Positions 9,617-18,601 of a stretch of DNA of 64,000 nucleotides are shown here, in pieces; within the stretch, counting starts at the first letter, position 1, and each line of letters opens with the position of its first letter. The DNA is taken from the NCBI GenBank assembly GCA_963781285.1, contig CAWAFI010000023.1, forward strand, positions 1 through 64,000, written 5' to 3'. Position numbers and translations under genes: made by a program. Under the pieces are notes generated by a model. It saw only the letters and a list, made by a program, of their open reading frames with translations. It was not told the DNA's origin and ran no database searches. The DNA is from CAIWHR01 sp963781285. Lineage in GTDB: Bacteria > Pseudomonadota > Gammaproteobacteria > Burkholderiales > Casimicrobiaceae.

Positions 9617-11782
9617 TTGCCGAACTACAGCAGACCCGATGTCTTGACCCGAGTTGGCTGGCGCCCGACACGCCGTGATTTTCTTTGCTCGCTACTCGAA
9701 GCGAGCGGTGTCTGGATCCTCGGGCCCGCTGTGCCTGGAGTTGCAGCAGGAGTTCAGCAGAGCGCTCGCGCCCCCCTTCCGTTCGGCGCCTTCGTCCGAA
9801 TTCATCCGAACAACCGAGCGACGATCGTTATCCCGTCATCGGAGATGGGCCAAGGCGTGTCAACCGCCTTGGCCATGATCGTCGCGGACGAGCTCGACCT
9901 CGATTGGAGCGGCGTGGACGTCGAGCAGGCGCTCAATGCTCCGGAGTACGCGAACCCGGAGGTCAGGGAGCAAGAAACCGGCGGCTCCAATTCTGTGAAG
10001 GCTTTCTGGAAACCGCTCGCACTGGTCGGCGCGACAGCCCGAGGGATGTTGGTTGCTAGCGCCGCCGCTCGTTGGGGCGTCGCCGTTGACGAGGTATTTA
10101 CGCGAAGCGGCCACGTGGTTCATCGCCGCAGCGGTCGTTCGCTTGCATACGGTGAACTTGCGGCAGAAGCTGCGCGCCAACCCGTGCCCCCTCAGCCGCG
10201 CTTGAAGACTCCGTCTGAGTACAGGCTGATCGGCAAGCCGATACGACGCCTGGACTCAGCATCGAAAATCAATGGCTCAGCCATCTTCGGCATGGACGTC
10301 CGCCTGCCCGGGATGATGGTCGCCGCCATTGTGCTGCCGCCGGTCTACGGCGCACCTCTCGTTTCATACGACGAGAAAGCGGGTTTGGGAAGTGCAGGTG
10401 TTGTCGCTGTGCTGCGTTTCAGCGGCGGCGTCGCGGTCCTGGCGCACGATTTCTGGAGCTGCCTGAAGGGGCGCGATAAGGTTGCTGCCACCGCCCAGTG
10501 GGGCCCGAGTCCGATGGACAAGCTTGATTCCGATGCACTACGGAAGCAGATGCTCGCCGCCCTGGACGATCCTGGCGCCAGCGACGACGCGATCGGTGAC
10601 GCCTCCGCTGCATTGAAGATAGCGTCAGTCACATTGGAGGCGGTCTATGACCTGCCTTTCCTTGCCCACGCTTGCATGGAACCGATGAACGCGACGGCGT
10701 GGGTGCGGCCGGACGCTGTTGACATCTGGGCGCCGACGCAGGTCCAAGCGATCAACGCTGCGCAGGCAACCAAGCTCACTGGGGTGGCTCCCGACAAAGT
10801 CACTGTGCACACCACGCAGCTAGGGGGTGGGTTCGGTCGTCGCTATGCCACTGACTTCGTGCAATACGCGCTGGAGTTGTCGATCGCGGCAAAGGCGCCA
10901 GTGAAAGTCATCTTTACTCGCGAAGATGATATGCGAGCGCATCACTACCGGCCTTGCCACTGCACTCGGCTACGCGGCGGGCTCGACGCTGACGGTCGAA
11001 TCGTCGCCCTGCACGCGCGCACGGTCAGCGCATCGACGTTCGCGGCGGCTGGCTGGCGGTTGAGCAAACGGGGCGTGGATCCCGGCGCGGTCGAGGGGCT
11101 TGTCGAGAATAGCTACGGCGTTCCGAATCACCTCGTCGAATGGGTGCGGCATGAAGCAGGTCCCCGAGTCTGGTTCTGGCGTTCCACCGGACACTCGCCG
11201 AGCGCGTTCGCGCAGGAATGCTTCATCGACGAGTTGGCGGCCGCTGCGAAGAGCGACCCTGTGACGTTTCGCTTACGTCATTTGGGCCACCACCCGCGAC
11301 AACGGGCGGTGCTCGACGAGGTCGCGAAGAGAGCCAATTGGGGAACGGCTTTACCGGAAGGCCAGGCACGGGGGGTTGCCGTGCACGACTTCCGCGGAAC
11401 CATCGTTGCCATTGTCGCGGTGGTATCGATTGACTTGTCACGGCTTCGTGTCAACCGAATCGTTGCCGCAGTAGACGCTGGCCGCTATGTAAACCCGTCG
11501 ATCGCCACCGCGCAGGTAGAGAGCGGAATAGTCAGCGGCCTGGCACAGGCCCTGCAAATGCAGATCACCTTCCGGCAGGGGCGAGTGGTGCAGGGCAACT
11601 TCAATGACTACCCGATACCGCGGATGAGTGACGTACCACCCATGGACATTCGGCTGTTGACGAGTAGCGCTGAGCCGACTGGCATGGGTGAGGTCGCTGT
11701 GCCGCCCGTTGCGCCAGCCATCGCGAACGCCTTGTTCGCGCTAACGGGTCGGCGCCAGCGAGCCCTGCCACTGAACGTGTAG
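9617..11782 (+). CDS. molybdopterin-binding large subunit, isoquinoline 1-oxidoreductase beta (IorB) type, Tat-exported
   Basis: 721-aa aldehyde oxidase/xanthine dehydrogenase-type catalytic subunit. A twin-arginine signal TRRDFL lies near residue 18, after which come SSEMGQGVSTALAMIVADEL (cofactor region), QLGGGFGRRY, and the C-terminal TGMGEVAVPPVAPAIANAL carrying the catalytic Glu motif. It resembles the IorB-like protein at 50.8-53.0 kb in length and order of motifs. The TTG start is supported by AGGAG six bases upstream. Such subunits need a partner with two 2Fe-2S clusters; no such gene is next to it, so the partner must be encoded elsewhere or shared with the other copy. Substrate unknown. 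Confidence 0.82.
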   Translation: MPNYSRPDVLTRVGWRPTRRDFLCSLLEASGVWILGPAVPGVAAGVQQSARAPLPFGAFVRIHPNNRATIVIPSSEMGQGVSTALAMIVADELDLDWSGVDVEQALNAPEYANPEVREQETGGSNSVKAFWKPLALVGATARGMLVASAAARWGVAVDEVFTRSGHVVHRRSGRSLAYGELAAEAARQPVPPQPRLKTPSEYRLIGKPIRRLDSASKINGSAIFGMDVRLPGMMVAAIVLPPVYGAPLVSYDEKAGLGSAGVVAVLRFSGGVAVLAHDFWSCLKGRDKVAATAQWGPSPMDKLDSDALRKQMLAALDDPGASDDAIGDASAALKIASVTLEAVYDLPFLAHACMEPMNATAWVRPDAVDIWAPTQVQAINAAQATKLTGVAPDKVTVHTTQLGGGFGRRYATDFVQYALELSIAAKAPVKVIFTREDDMRAHHYRPCHCTRLRGGLDADGRIVALHARTVSASTFAAAGWRLSKRGVDPGAVEGLVENSYGVPNHLVEWVRHEAGPRVWFWRSTGHSPSAFAQECFIDELAAAAKSDPVTFRLRHLGHHPRQRAVLDEVAKRANWGTALPEGQARGVAVHDFRGTIVAIVAVVSIDLSRLRVNRIVAAVDAGRYVNPSIATAQVESGIVSGLAQALQMQITFRQGRVVQGNFNDYPIPRMSDVPPMDIRLLTSSAEPTGMGEVAVPPVAPAIANALFALTGRRQRALPLNV

Positions 11783-11914
11783 TTCACTGATTGTCGCGAC
11801 GAGCGCAACGAACCGTCGGTTACAGAAGTCCCGCTTGCTGGTTCCCCGGTTACCGCGCGGGATCGAACACCAGCTTCTTGCGAGTTCTTGTTTTTCCTTT
11901 GAATGACTGCCGTT

Positions 11915-13501
11915 GGCCTATACCGTTGAAATACTCGATGTTTGGCCGAGGTACCGCTGCCTGTGATCGCAGATCGCGGGTCTCGGTAACGGATTGCCGG
12001 TTGTCGAGGAAGTAGATTCGTCCCCAATGCTGCTTTATGCGGCTATTGGTACCGCTTCCGGTGCCGCAAACATCAGTCGCTTCGCCATTCGTCGTAGGTT
12101 TTGCGCGATGGCGGCGAGCAGGAACTCGTCGTGCGCACCACTTGGCCCCCGGAGGCGCAGCCGATCCAGCTTGAGAATGCGCTTGAGGTGAGCGAAGAGC
12201 ATCTCGACCTTCTTGCGGTCCTTGCGCGATTGCTTGTAGCCATCGGTCTTGGCCACATCGCGAGCGACCTCCCGTGCCGATTCATGGACGCTGCGCGCGA
12301 TCTTGCGCATCGATGTATTCGGACAGCAGCGCGCCTTGAGCGGGCAACTCACACAATCGGACTGGCTGGCTCGATAGATAATGGTGCCGGCCTTGGTGAT
12401 GTGGGTACGCAGGTTCTTGAACGTGCGCCGTTGCTTCCGCAGTACCTTTCCCTGCGGGCAGCGGTATTCATCGGCCAGTTCGTCCCACTGGAAGTCGCTG
12501 CTGGAGAGCGTCTCGTCGTCGCGTTGGGTCCGGTCCCACACCGGAATGTGCGGCGCGATTCTCTTCTCTTCGACCAACCAGCCAAGCATCGGGGCCGCGC
12601 CGTAGGCCATATCGCCGATCAGGCGCGCGGGCTTCAAGTCAAACCGTTCTTCGACCCGTTCGAGCATGGTCCGCGCAGAGTTCACTTCGTCCGTACGCAA
12701 AGCCGGCGTCGCCTCGACATCAACAATGATTCCGGCTTGCACATCCACCAAATAATTGTTCGAATAGGCGTAGAACGCCGGGCCACCCGCCGCCGTCCAC
12801 CGTGCCGCGGGATCCGTCGGCGAGATCGACGCGGGAGCCGCGGCCGGCTCCCCCTGCGTATCCAAGGCGGCCAGATACTCGCGCACGGCCCGTGTCGCGC
12901 GCTGCGGATCGCGCAGGCCTTCGGCTTCCTCGCGCGCCGTACTGCGGCTGCGATTGGCGTCGGCCTGGATCAAGCTGGCGTCGACGGCAAAGCCTTCGCC
13001 GCCGACCAGTCCTTCCTTCATACAGCGCTCGACCACACTCTCGAACACCTGCCGAAACGCTTCGCTCTCCCGGAAGCGGCCATGCCGATTCTTCGAGAAC
13101 GTCGAATGGTCCGGCACCGCATCCTCGAGACCCAGCCGACAGAACCAGCGATACGCCAGATTGAGGTGAACCTCCTCGCACAGCCGACGCTCGGAACGAA
13201 TGCCGAAGCTGTAACCCACGATCAGCATCCGCACCATCAGCTCCGGATCGATCGACGGCCGCCCCGTGTGGCTGTAGAACGGCGCGAGATGGCGGCGCAG
13301 CTCGCCCAGATCGAGGCAGCGATCAATCCCGCGCAGCAGGTGATTGGCAGGAACGTGATCGTCGAGATTGAATGAGTAGAACAGTCGCCTATGTCCGCCA
13401 GACCCTTGTCCCATCATCCTGGGGGCTCCGCATTAAACGCCTTAGCCTCAGCATAGCCACCAAGCGCTCGCTTTCAAGGGAGTTTTTCAACGGTATAGGC
13501 C
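11915..13501 (-). mobile_element. IS1182-family insertion sequence
   Basis: The ends are inverted repeats: GGCCTATACCGTTGAAATAC at 11915-11934 and its near-complement ending at 13501, 22 bp with one mismatch (A/T at position 18). One transposase gene fills the interior. The outermost GGCC is itself a palindrome, so it may be either part of the repeats or a 4-bp target palindrome, giving an element of 1587 or 1579 bp. The transposase frame and both ends are intact, so the copy looks recent and perhaps active. Confidence 0.82.
12035..13417 (-). CDS. IS1182-family DDE transposase
   Basis: 460-aa transposase. The N-terminal domain (LFYSFNLDDHVPANHLLRGI, RPSIDPELMVRMLIVGY, EVHLNLAYRWFCRLGL) is the DUF772-type region of this family. 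The catalytic triad is seen as Asp in FAVDASLIQAD, Asp in LIGDMAYG and Glu in KKVEMLFAHLKRI. A Cys cluster (CVSCPLKARCC) lies between the last two, also typical. The gene is uninterrupted and contained between the inverted repeats. Confidence 0.92.
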   Translation of the reverse strand: MMGQGSGGHRRLFYSFNLDDHVPANHLLRGIDRCLDLGELRRHLAPFYSHTGRPSIDPELMVRMLIVGYSFGIRSERRLCEEVHLNLAYRWFCRLGLEDAVPDHSTFSKNRHGRFRESEAFRQVFESVVERCMKEGLVGGEGFAVDASLIQADANRSRSTAREEAEGLRDPQRATRAVREYLAALDTQGEPAAAPASISPTDPAARWTAAGGPAFYAYSNNYLVDVQAGIIVDVEATPALRTDEVNSARTMLERVEERFDLKPARLIGDMAYGAAPMLGWLVEEKRIAPHIPVWDRTQRDDETLSSSDFQWDELADEYRCPQGKVLRKQRRTFKNLRTHITKAGTIIYRASQSDCVSCPLKARCCPNTSMRKIARSVHESAREVARDVAKTDGYKQSRKDRKKVEMLFAHLKRILKLDRLRLRGPSGAHDEFLLAAIAQNLRRMAKRLMFAAPEAVPIAA

Positions 13502-13616
13502 GGAAGCGGCCGGCAGACAATCTCGAAAGCAGTCGTTGTCGGGCGCCGAGAGGCACCCGAGCGAGTTACACCTCTGCGCACGGTATGCGATCACGTTCAG
13601 GAATTCCGCCAACCCC

Positions 13617-13640
13617 CTGGTGGCAAATCTGGTGGCAAAT
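13617..13640. repeat. perfect tandem 12-bp repeat next to the tRNA-Ser fragment
   Basis: CTGGTGGCAAAT occurs twice back to back (13617-13628 and 13629-13640), about 75 bases before the tRNA-Ser 3' fragment. Closely spaced short direct repeats beside a tRNA-derived attachment site resemble integrase arm-type sites. No integrase gene is in the window, so this is inference. Confidence 0.5.
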
Positions 13641-13712
13641 CGTGGGGCGCGACGGGGCGGAGCGGGATACAACTCATTGATTGAACGTGTAGGTACTTGA
13701 ATGGGTTGCCCG

Positions 13713-13745
13713 GCTGTACGGGTTCGAATCCCGCCCTCTCCGCCA
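13713..13745 (+). other. 3' fragment of a tRNA-Ser gene, probable att site
   Basis: The T arm (loop TTCGAAT at 13723-13729, stem ACGGG/CCCGC), the acceptor 3' strand CCTCTCC, discriminator G and encoded CCA (13743-13745) are those of a class II serine tRNA. The matching 5' acceptor strand GGAGAGG is not found in the preceding 100 bases, and there is no D arm or anticodon. Tyrosine-recombinase islands leave exactly such 3' tRNA duplicates at their far end. The intact tRNA-Ser is not in this window. Confidence 0.7.
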
Positions 13746-13785
13746 GTTAACCCCGTTTCGCTTAGTTCCGCGGGGCCAAAAAGCG

Positions 13786-14823
13786 ATGGATGATCTTGAG
13801 GCACGCCTCACGAAATTCCTGTCGGAACTTCAGGGCGCAGAAGCAATAGACGCATTAACGATCCCGACGGAAAAACAGGATCGGAAGCGGGCGGATTTCT
13901 TGCTGGCTGGGCGCCAGCTGATCGCTGAAATCAAGTCGATTCAGGACGACCCGTCGCACAAAATAGAACCACTCTTAGAGCCGGAGCGTCGCCGAGGCGA
14001 TTTTCCATTGTTCTATGGCTCCATGGAACTCGATAAGGTGCTGAAGCATCTGCCTGACGGTCCAGCCATAAAACGACGAGTGCTTCAACGCGTTGTCCGA
14101 TCGGTGGAATCCGGTTTCCGGAGCGCCGACGACCAAATCGCAGATACCAAACAGACCTTCGGTATACCCCATGCGGAGGGGCTACTGATACTGCTGAACG
14201 GTGGCGTTGAAATCCTTTCACCCGACGTGCTCGCCTGGCAGATTGCGCGGATGCTACAAGCGAGAAGTGAAACGGATGGAACCGCCCGGTACCCGAATGT
14301 GAATTGCGCGTGGGTCATCACCGAGACTCACTTCATGCCGATACAGGGTCAGCGGGCGCTGCCGGGACTGCTCATGCAATCAGAGCAGGTCCCGTTGAGC
14401 ACATCGAATTGGAACGTGCTCAATGCCCTGCAACCTGCGTGGGCCGCGTTTAACGGTGTGCCACTCGTGAAGACCGAGGGTCATATCGCTGACGCTGTCT
14501 CCATGCAGCGAGTGGCGCCCGAGGAGCACGGGTTCATTCCGCGCCACGAGCTTTGGAGACGCCAATATCAGGCAAACCCGTACTTGCGCGCGATGCTGGA
14601 GCCCGCACTGGTGGCGCATGGAGCTCGCCTAGTTCAGGAGCTTGCTCCGCACTTCACGCGCAGTACTAGCGTTGCGGTCGGAGAGGCGCCTTCGAAGCCC
14701 GAGGAGGCGATGGGAGCGATCGACAAGGCCCTGGAGCAATTCGCGCACTTCGTCGAAGAGGTCAATTGGCGCGGCATCGATATGCGACTAGTGTCCGAAC
14801 AGATTCGATCGTCGAAGCAATAG
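13786..14823 (+). CDS. uncharacterised protein with a PD-(D/E)XK nuclease-like motif
   Basis: 345-aa protein I cannot assign to a named family. Residues 25-50 read DALTIPTEKQDRKRADFLL then GRQLIAEIKSIQDD: an Asp in a beta strand followed by E-x-K in the next strand, the spacing of the PD-(D/E)XK nuclease core. The rest is mostly helical with no membrane segment and no second recognisable domain. It lies between the tRNA-Ser fragment and the tRNA-His gene, alone, in somewhat less GC-rich sequence than its surroundings, which suggests cargo of a mobile island. Nuclease activity is a prediction from one motif. Confidence 0.6.
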   Translation: MDDLEARLTKFLSELQGAEAIDALTIPTEKQDRKRADFLLAGRQLIAEIKSIQDDPSHKIEPLLEPERRRGDFPLFYGSMELDKVLKHLPDGPAIKRRVLQRVVRSVESGFRSADDQIADTKQTFGIPHAEGLLILLNGGVEILSPDVLAWQIARMLQARSETDGTARYPNVNCAWVITETHFMPIQGQRALPGLLMQSEQVPLSTSNWNVLNALQPAWAAFNGVPLVKTEGHIADAVSMQRVAPEEHGFIPRHELWRRQYQANPYLRAMLEPALVAHGARLVQELAPHFTRSTSVAVGEAPSKPEEAMGAIDKALEQFAHFVEEVNWRGIDMRLVSEQIRSSKQ

Positions 14824-14846
14824 GTCTTCCCCGACCTCAACTAAGC

Positions 14847-14866
14847 CACGGACAAAAACACGGACA
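14847..14866. repeat. 8-bp direct repeat with 12-bp period
   Basis: CACGGACA at 14847-14854 and 14859-14866. It mirrors, on the other side of the orphan gene, the 12-bp-period repeat at 13617-13640, though the sequence differs. Possible protein-binding repeats; function unknown. Confidence 0.35.
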
Positions 14867-14911
14867 CGATCGCCCGCGTTAGTAGGTACTACGCGGGAAA
14901 CCGAAGAGGGG

Positions 14912-14988
14912 TGGGGTGGCTGATGGGATTCGAACCCACGACAACCGGAATCACAATCCGGGACTCTACCAGCTGAGCTACAGCCACC
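14912..14988 (-). tRNA. tRNA-His (GTG)
   Basis: Reads GTGGCTGTAGCTCAGCTGG onward with anticodon GTG in ATTGTGATT, T arm GTGGGTTCGAATCCCAT, acceptor CAGCCAC, and encoded CCA at 14912-14914. The base before the acceptor (14988) supplies the extra G at position -1 that pairs with discriminator C, the histidine identity element. Confidence 0.95.
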
Positions 14989-15064
14989 GCAGGGTTTGCG
15001 CTCTTCCCAACGACATCTCTCGCAGGGGCAAGAGAGGCGCGGGTCGTGCGCGCAACCGAAACTC

Positions 15065-15140
15065 TGGCGCGCCCGACAGGACTCGAACCTGTTACCGCCG
15101 GCTTAGAAGGCCGGTGCTCTATCCAGATGGGCTCGGGCGC
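15065..15140 (-). tRNA. tRNA-Arg (TCT)
   Basis: Acceptor GCGCCCG/CGGGCGC, anticodon TCT in CTTCTAA with stem CCGGC/GCCGG, T arm ACAGGTTCGAGTCCTGT and encoded CCA at 15065-15067. The D-arm side is odd: AGCCCATCTGGATAGAGC follows the acceptor directly, one nucleotide shorter than the usual TAGCTCAGCTGGATAGAGC, with a mismatch in the D stem. Either a real variant or a single-base indel in the sequence. Confidence 0.88.
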
Positions 15141-15341
15141 CCTGCCGGATCCGAACGTCGCACCGGACGGCCGCACGGAAAACCGGGCCGCACCGCAATG
15201 GGTGGCCGGGATGGAGCCATTACGACTCCCGACGTCCTGCCCCAGTGCAGCAAATGAAGTCTATCACACGCGCTGACTGCTGGTAGAGGCGATGGCGCTG
15301 CCGTAGAGTATGGGCTCGTCCCCAAGGCCCCCGGCCCGAGC

Positions 15342-17980
15342 GTGCACGAACCGCCCCCTGTCACGACGTTTCTCTTCACCGACCTCGAGGGCAGCACCCA
15401 CCTGTGGGAGCTCGATCCCGAGCGAATGCGGCCGGCGCTGGCGCACCACGATGGCGTCGCGCGGTCGGCCGTCGAGGACAATCGCGGCACCGTCGTGAAG
15501 ATGATCGGCGACGGGATGCATGCTGCGTTCGACGATCCTCTCGACGCCGTTTGCGCCGCGTTGCAGCTGCAGCAGGCGCTTGCCAATCTCGAAGCCACCG
15601 AAGGCATTCCCCTTCGCGCGCGCTGCGGCCTGCACGCCGGCGTCTACGAGCGCCGCGCCAACGACTTCTTTGGCACTGCGGTCAATCGTGCCGCGCGAAT
15701 CATGAGCGCCGCGCACGGCGGCCAGGTATTGCTGTCGCAGGCAGTGGCCGATCTCGTCACCGAGCGCCTGCCCGCAGGCATCACGCTGCGCGACCTCGGT
15801 TCCGTGCGGTTGCGCGATCTGGCCAAGCCGGAGCATGTCTACCAGGTTACGCACCCAACGCTGCGCCAGGACTTTCCGCCGCTGCGCTCGCTGGAGGCGA
15901 TACCGAACAACCTGCCCCACCAAACGACCTCGTTCGTCGGTCGCGAGCATGAGCTCGTGAGATGCGGCAACTGCTGGGAACCACGCGACTGCTCACGCTG
16001 GTCGGCGTCGGCGGCCTCGGCAAGACCCGCCTCTCGCTGCAGGTTGGCGGCCGACGTGCTGGACGACTACGCCGATGGCGTATGGTTCGTCGAGCTGGCG
16101 CCGCTCGCGGATCCGCAACTGGTGGCGCAGGCGGTCGCATCGGTGCTCGGCGTGAAGGAAGACGCAGGGCGCCCGGTGATCGAGGCGCTGGCGAGGTTCG
16201 TACAGCGACCGCCGACTGCTGCTGGTCCTCGACAACTGCGAGCACCTCGTGCAGGCGTGCGCCGAGCTGGCGATCCGGTTGCTGCAATCCGGGCCGAATC
16301 TGAAGATCCTCGCGTCCAGCCGCGAGCCGCTGCGGGTGGCCGGCGAGATCTACCTATCCAGTGCCGGCGCTCGCGACTCCCGACCCTCAACAGGCGATTC
16401 CGCTCGAATCGCTGGCACAATATGAAGCGGTACACCTGTTCGTCGACCGCGCGACCGCGGCACAGCCGGCGTTTCGCGTTACCGAAGAAAACGCCGCGGC
16501 CGTCGCCGACATCTGCCACCGCCTCGACGGCATTCCGCTCGCGCTCGAGCTCGCCGCTGCGCGCGTGCGCACGCTGTCGGTGGAGCAGATCGCGCAGCGC
16601 CTGTCCGATCGCTTCCGCCTGCTGACAGGCGGCGACCGGACCGCGCTGCCGCGCCAGCAGACGCTGCGCGCGCTGATCGACTGGAGCTACGACCTGCTCG
16701 CCGGAGCCCGAGCGCGCGCTGCTCCGGCGACTCGCCGTGTTCGCCGGCGGCTTCACGCTCGAAGCCGCCGAAACCGTGGCGCGCGGGCGAAATCGACGCA
16801 GACGGATGTGCTTACGTTGCTGGCAAGTCTTGTGGACAAATCGCTCGTGGCCCCGGAAGCCGGGGGTGAGCGTTACCGTCTGCTCGACACGGTCCGGGAG
16901 TACGCGCGGCAGCGGCTCGACCGATTCGGGCGAGGAAGAAGATGCCCGCACGAGACATCTTGCCTTCTATCTGCGGTTCGCGGAGAAGGCGCGACCCGAG
17001 CTGGCTGGGCCCGAGCAGGGAGCTTGGCTCGCGCGGCTCGATCTCGAGCGCGAAAATCTCTTGGCCGCGCATGCCTGGTGTGACCGCGCGAACACTGGCG
17101 CCGAGACGGGCGTGAGATTGGTCCACGCGGTGAAGCCCTATTGGTTCAACCGCGGTCTCCTTGGCCTTGGGCACCGAACGACCGTGGGGGCACTTGCGCG
17201 CGCGGGCGCCCAGGCGCGCGGCCTGGCACGGTGCGTCGTTTTGGCCGACGCGGGCCAGTTTTGCATGTTCATGGGTAGCTACCGCGAAGCGGTTGGTCAC
17301 CTTGTCGAAAGCCTGGCGATCGCCGAGAACTGGGCAACACGGCGATGGTCGCGCGCGTGCTCCAGCCACTCGGCATGGCCGCGCTCGGGCAAGGCGATGT
17401 GACTGCGGCTAACGGTTATCTGGAAGAGGCGCTCGCCTTGGCCCGTGAGCAGGGCGACAAGCGCGAGTTGGCCGCTGCGCTCAACGCGCTCGCGCAGCTC
17501 CATCGCGCGCTAGGCAGGCTGCAAACGGCGGAACCACTCTACGAAGACGGCCTGGCGCTCGCGCGCGAGTTGGGGGATCGCGAGAGCATCGCCATCGGCC
17601 TCCTCAATCTGGCAATGGTGGCGATCGGCCGGAGTTCGCAAGATCGTCCTCGCACGATGCTGCTCGACGCGCTGGTGGTTGCGGAGGAAATCGGCTCGAA
17701 ACGGATGGGACAGAGCGTGCTCGAAGTCTGCGCCGGACTGGCGTCACTGCGCGAGGAATGGGAGCGCGCAGCGGTCCTGTACGGCGTGGCGGAGGCGCAG
17801 ACGGAACAGACGGGACTGCGCCGCGATCCTAGCGATGAGGCGTTCCTCGCGCCACTCATCGCTGGTGCGCGCCAACGGCTCGGCGAGTCAGCTTTCGCTG
17901 CCGCCGAGAAAACCGGTCGCACTCTCACTTACGAAAACGCAATCTCGATGGCGCGCACGTGGTTGGAGAGGAATCAGTGA
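15342..17980 (+). pseudogene. class III nucleotidyl cyclase / NTPase / TPR regulator, broken by many frame changes
   Basis: The pieces in order: a class III adenylate/guanylate cyclase catalytic domain (TFLFTDLEGSTHLWE, KMIGDGMHAAF, FGTAVNRAARIMS), then SFVGREHEL, a P-loop LTLVGVGGLGKTRLS, a Walker B-like LLLVLDNCEHLV, LASSREPLRV, LDGIPLALELAAARV, SYDLLA, LAVFAGGFTLEAAE, and TPR-like helices to the end. This is the AfsR/LuxR-like cyclase-NTPase-TPR layout. The frame changes at about 15957, 16045, 16205, 16350, 16705, 16795, 16930 and 17340. Each piece is free of stop codons and well conserved, so decay must be very recent, or the sequence carries indels. GTG start assumed. No DNA-binding domain was seen. 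Confidence 0.7.
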
Positions 17981-18029
17981 CGCCACTCCCGTGGCAACGC
18001 TGAACTCTCGAGGTCACCGGTTCGGGTGC

Positions 18030-18482
18030 CTAGTTATTCACGATCAAGGGATCGAGCACATAGGGCTTGCCGGTCTTGGCGTCATACACGGTGACTTCGT
18101 ACTTGAAATCCCCGAAGTCCTGGTGCGTGTTGATCAAGACGTACACCTGTTCGGAATGCGAGGGTTGGATCATATTGCGTTTGGCAAGCTCGGCGTTCTC
18201 GCCTTTGAACCTGATGCTCCCGTCATGGAATGCATAACCGTCCTGAAGCACCCAGATCATGAGGGCTCGTGGGTTATTGGAGGGCACTTGCAATCTGGGT
18301 TCACTGACCTTGACCGTGGGCGGGCTTCCTTCCACGGTAACCAGCATGACACACGACTTAGCCAGGCAGCGCGATGCGAGGATGCCGGTCGTTGTAACCA
18401 GCTCCTTTTCCGGCGAGACGGTTGCACATCCGAGCAGCCCGACACACGCGGCAAGCGTCGCAAGTATGGCTCGTGCACTCAT
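18030..18482 (-). CDS. uncharacterised lipoprotein, tandem paralogue 1
   Basis: 150-aa predicted lipoprotein: signal peptide MSARAILATLAACVGLLGC with lipobox LLGC (Cys 19). The mature part shares with the next gene the features SRC-x4-SC, VPSNNP, a W-V/L-LQ segment, Y-x-F-x-DG-x-IRFKGEN, a KYE strand, and a C-terminus LDPLIVNN. The conserved Cys pair after the lipobox could form a disulfide. No family is recognised. It probably sits on the periplasmic face of a membrane; function unknown. Confidence 0.75.
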   Translation of the reverse strand: MSARAILATLAACVGLLGCATVSPEKELVTTTGILASRCLAKSCVMLVTVEGSPPTVKVSEPRLQVPSNNPRALMIWVLQDGYAFHDGSIRFKGENAELAKRNMIQPSHSEQVYVLINTHQDFGDFKYEVTVYDAKTGKPYVLDPLIVNN

Positions 18483-18601
18483 TTGATTCTCCCTTTCTTT
18501 TCGGCCCGATGTAGCCCTACGGCCGTTGTCGGGCCGTTCGCAGGATCGGCATCAGCACGGGCCGATCGATCCGCGTCGGTCGGCGGCAACGATTCAGGTG
18601 C

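Noticed and set aside
13487..13804. 105-aa minus-strand frame with GGEGGIRTRT
   Set aside because: That peptide is the usual reverse reading of tRNA-Ser 3' sequence; there is no protein.
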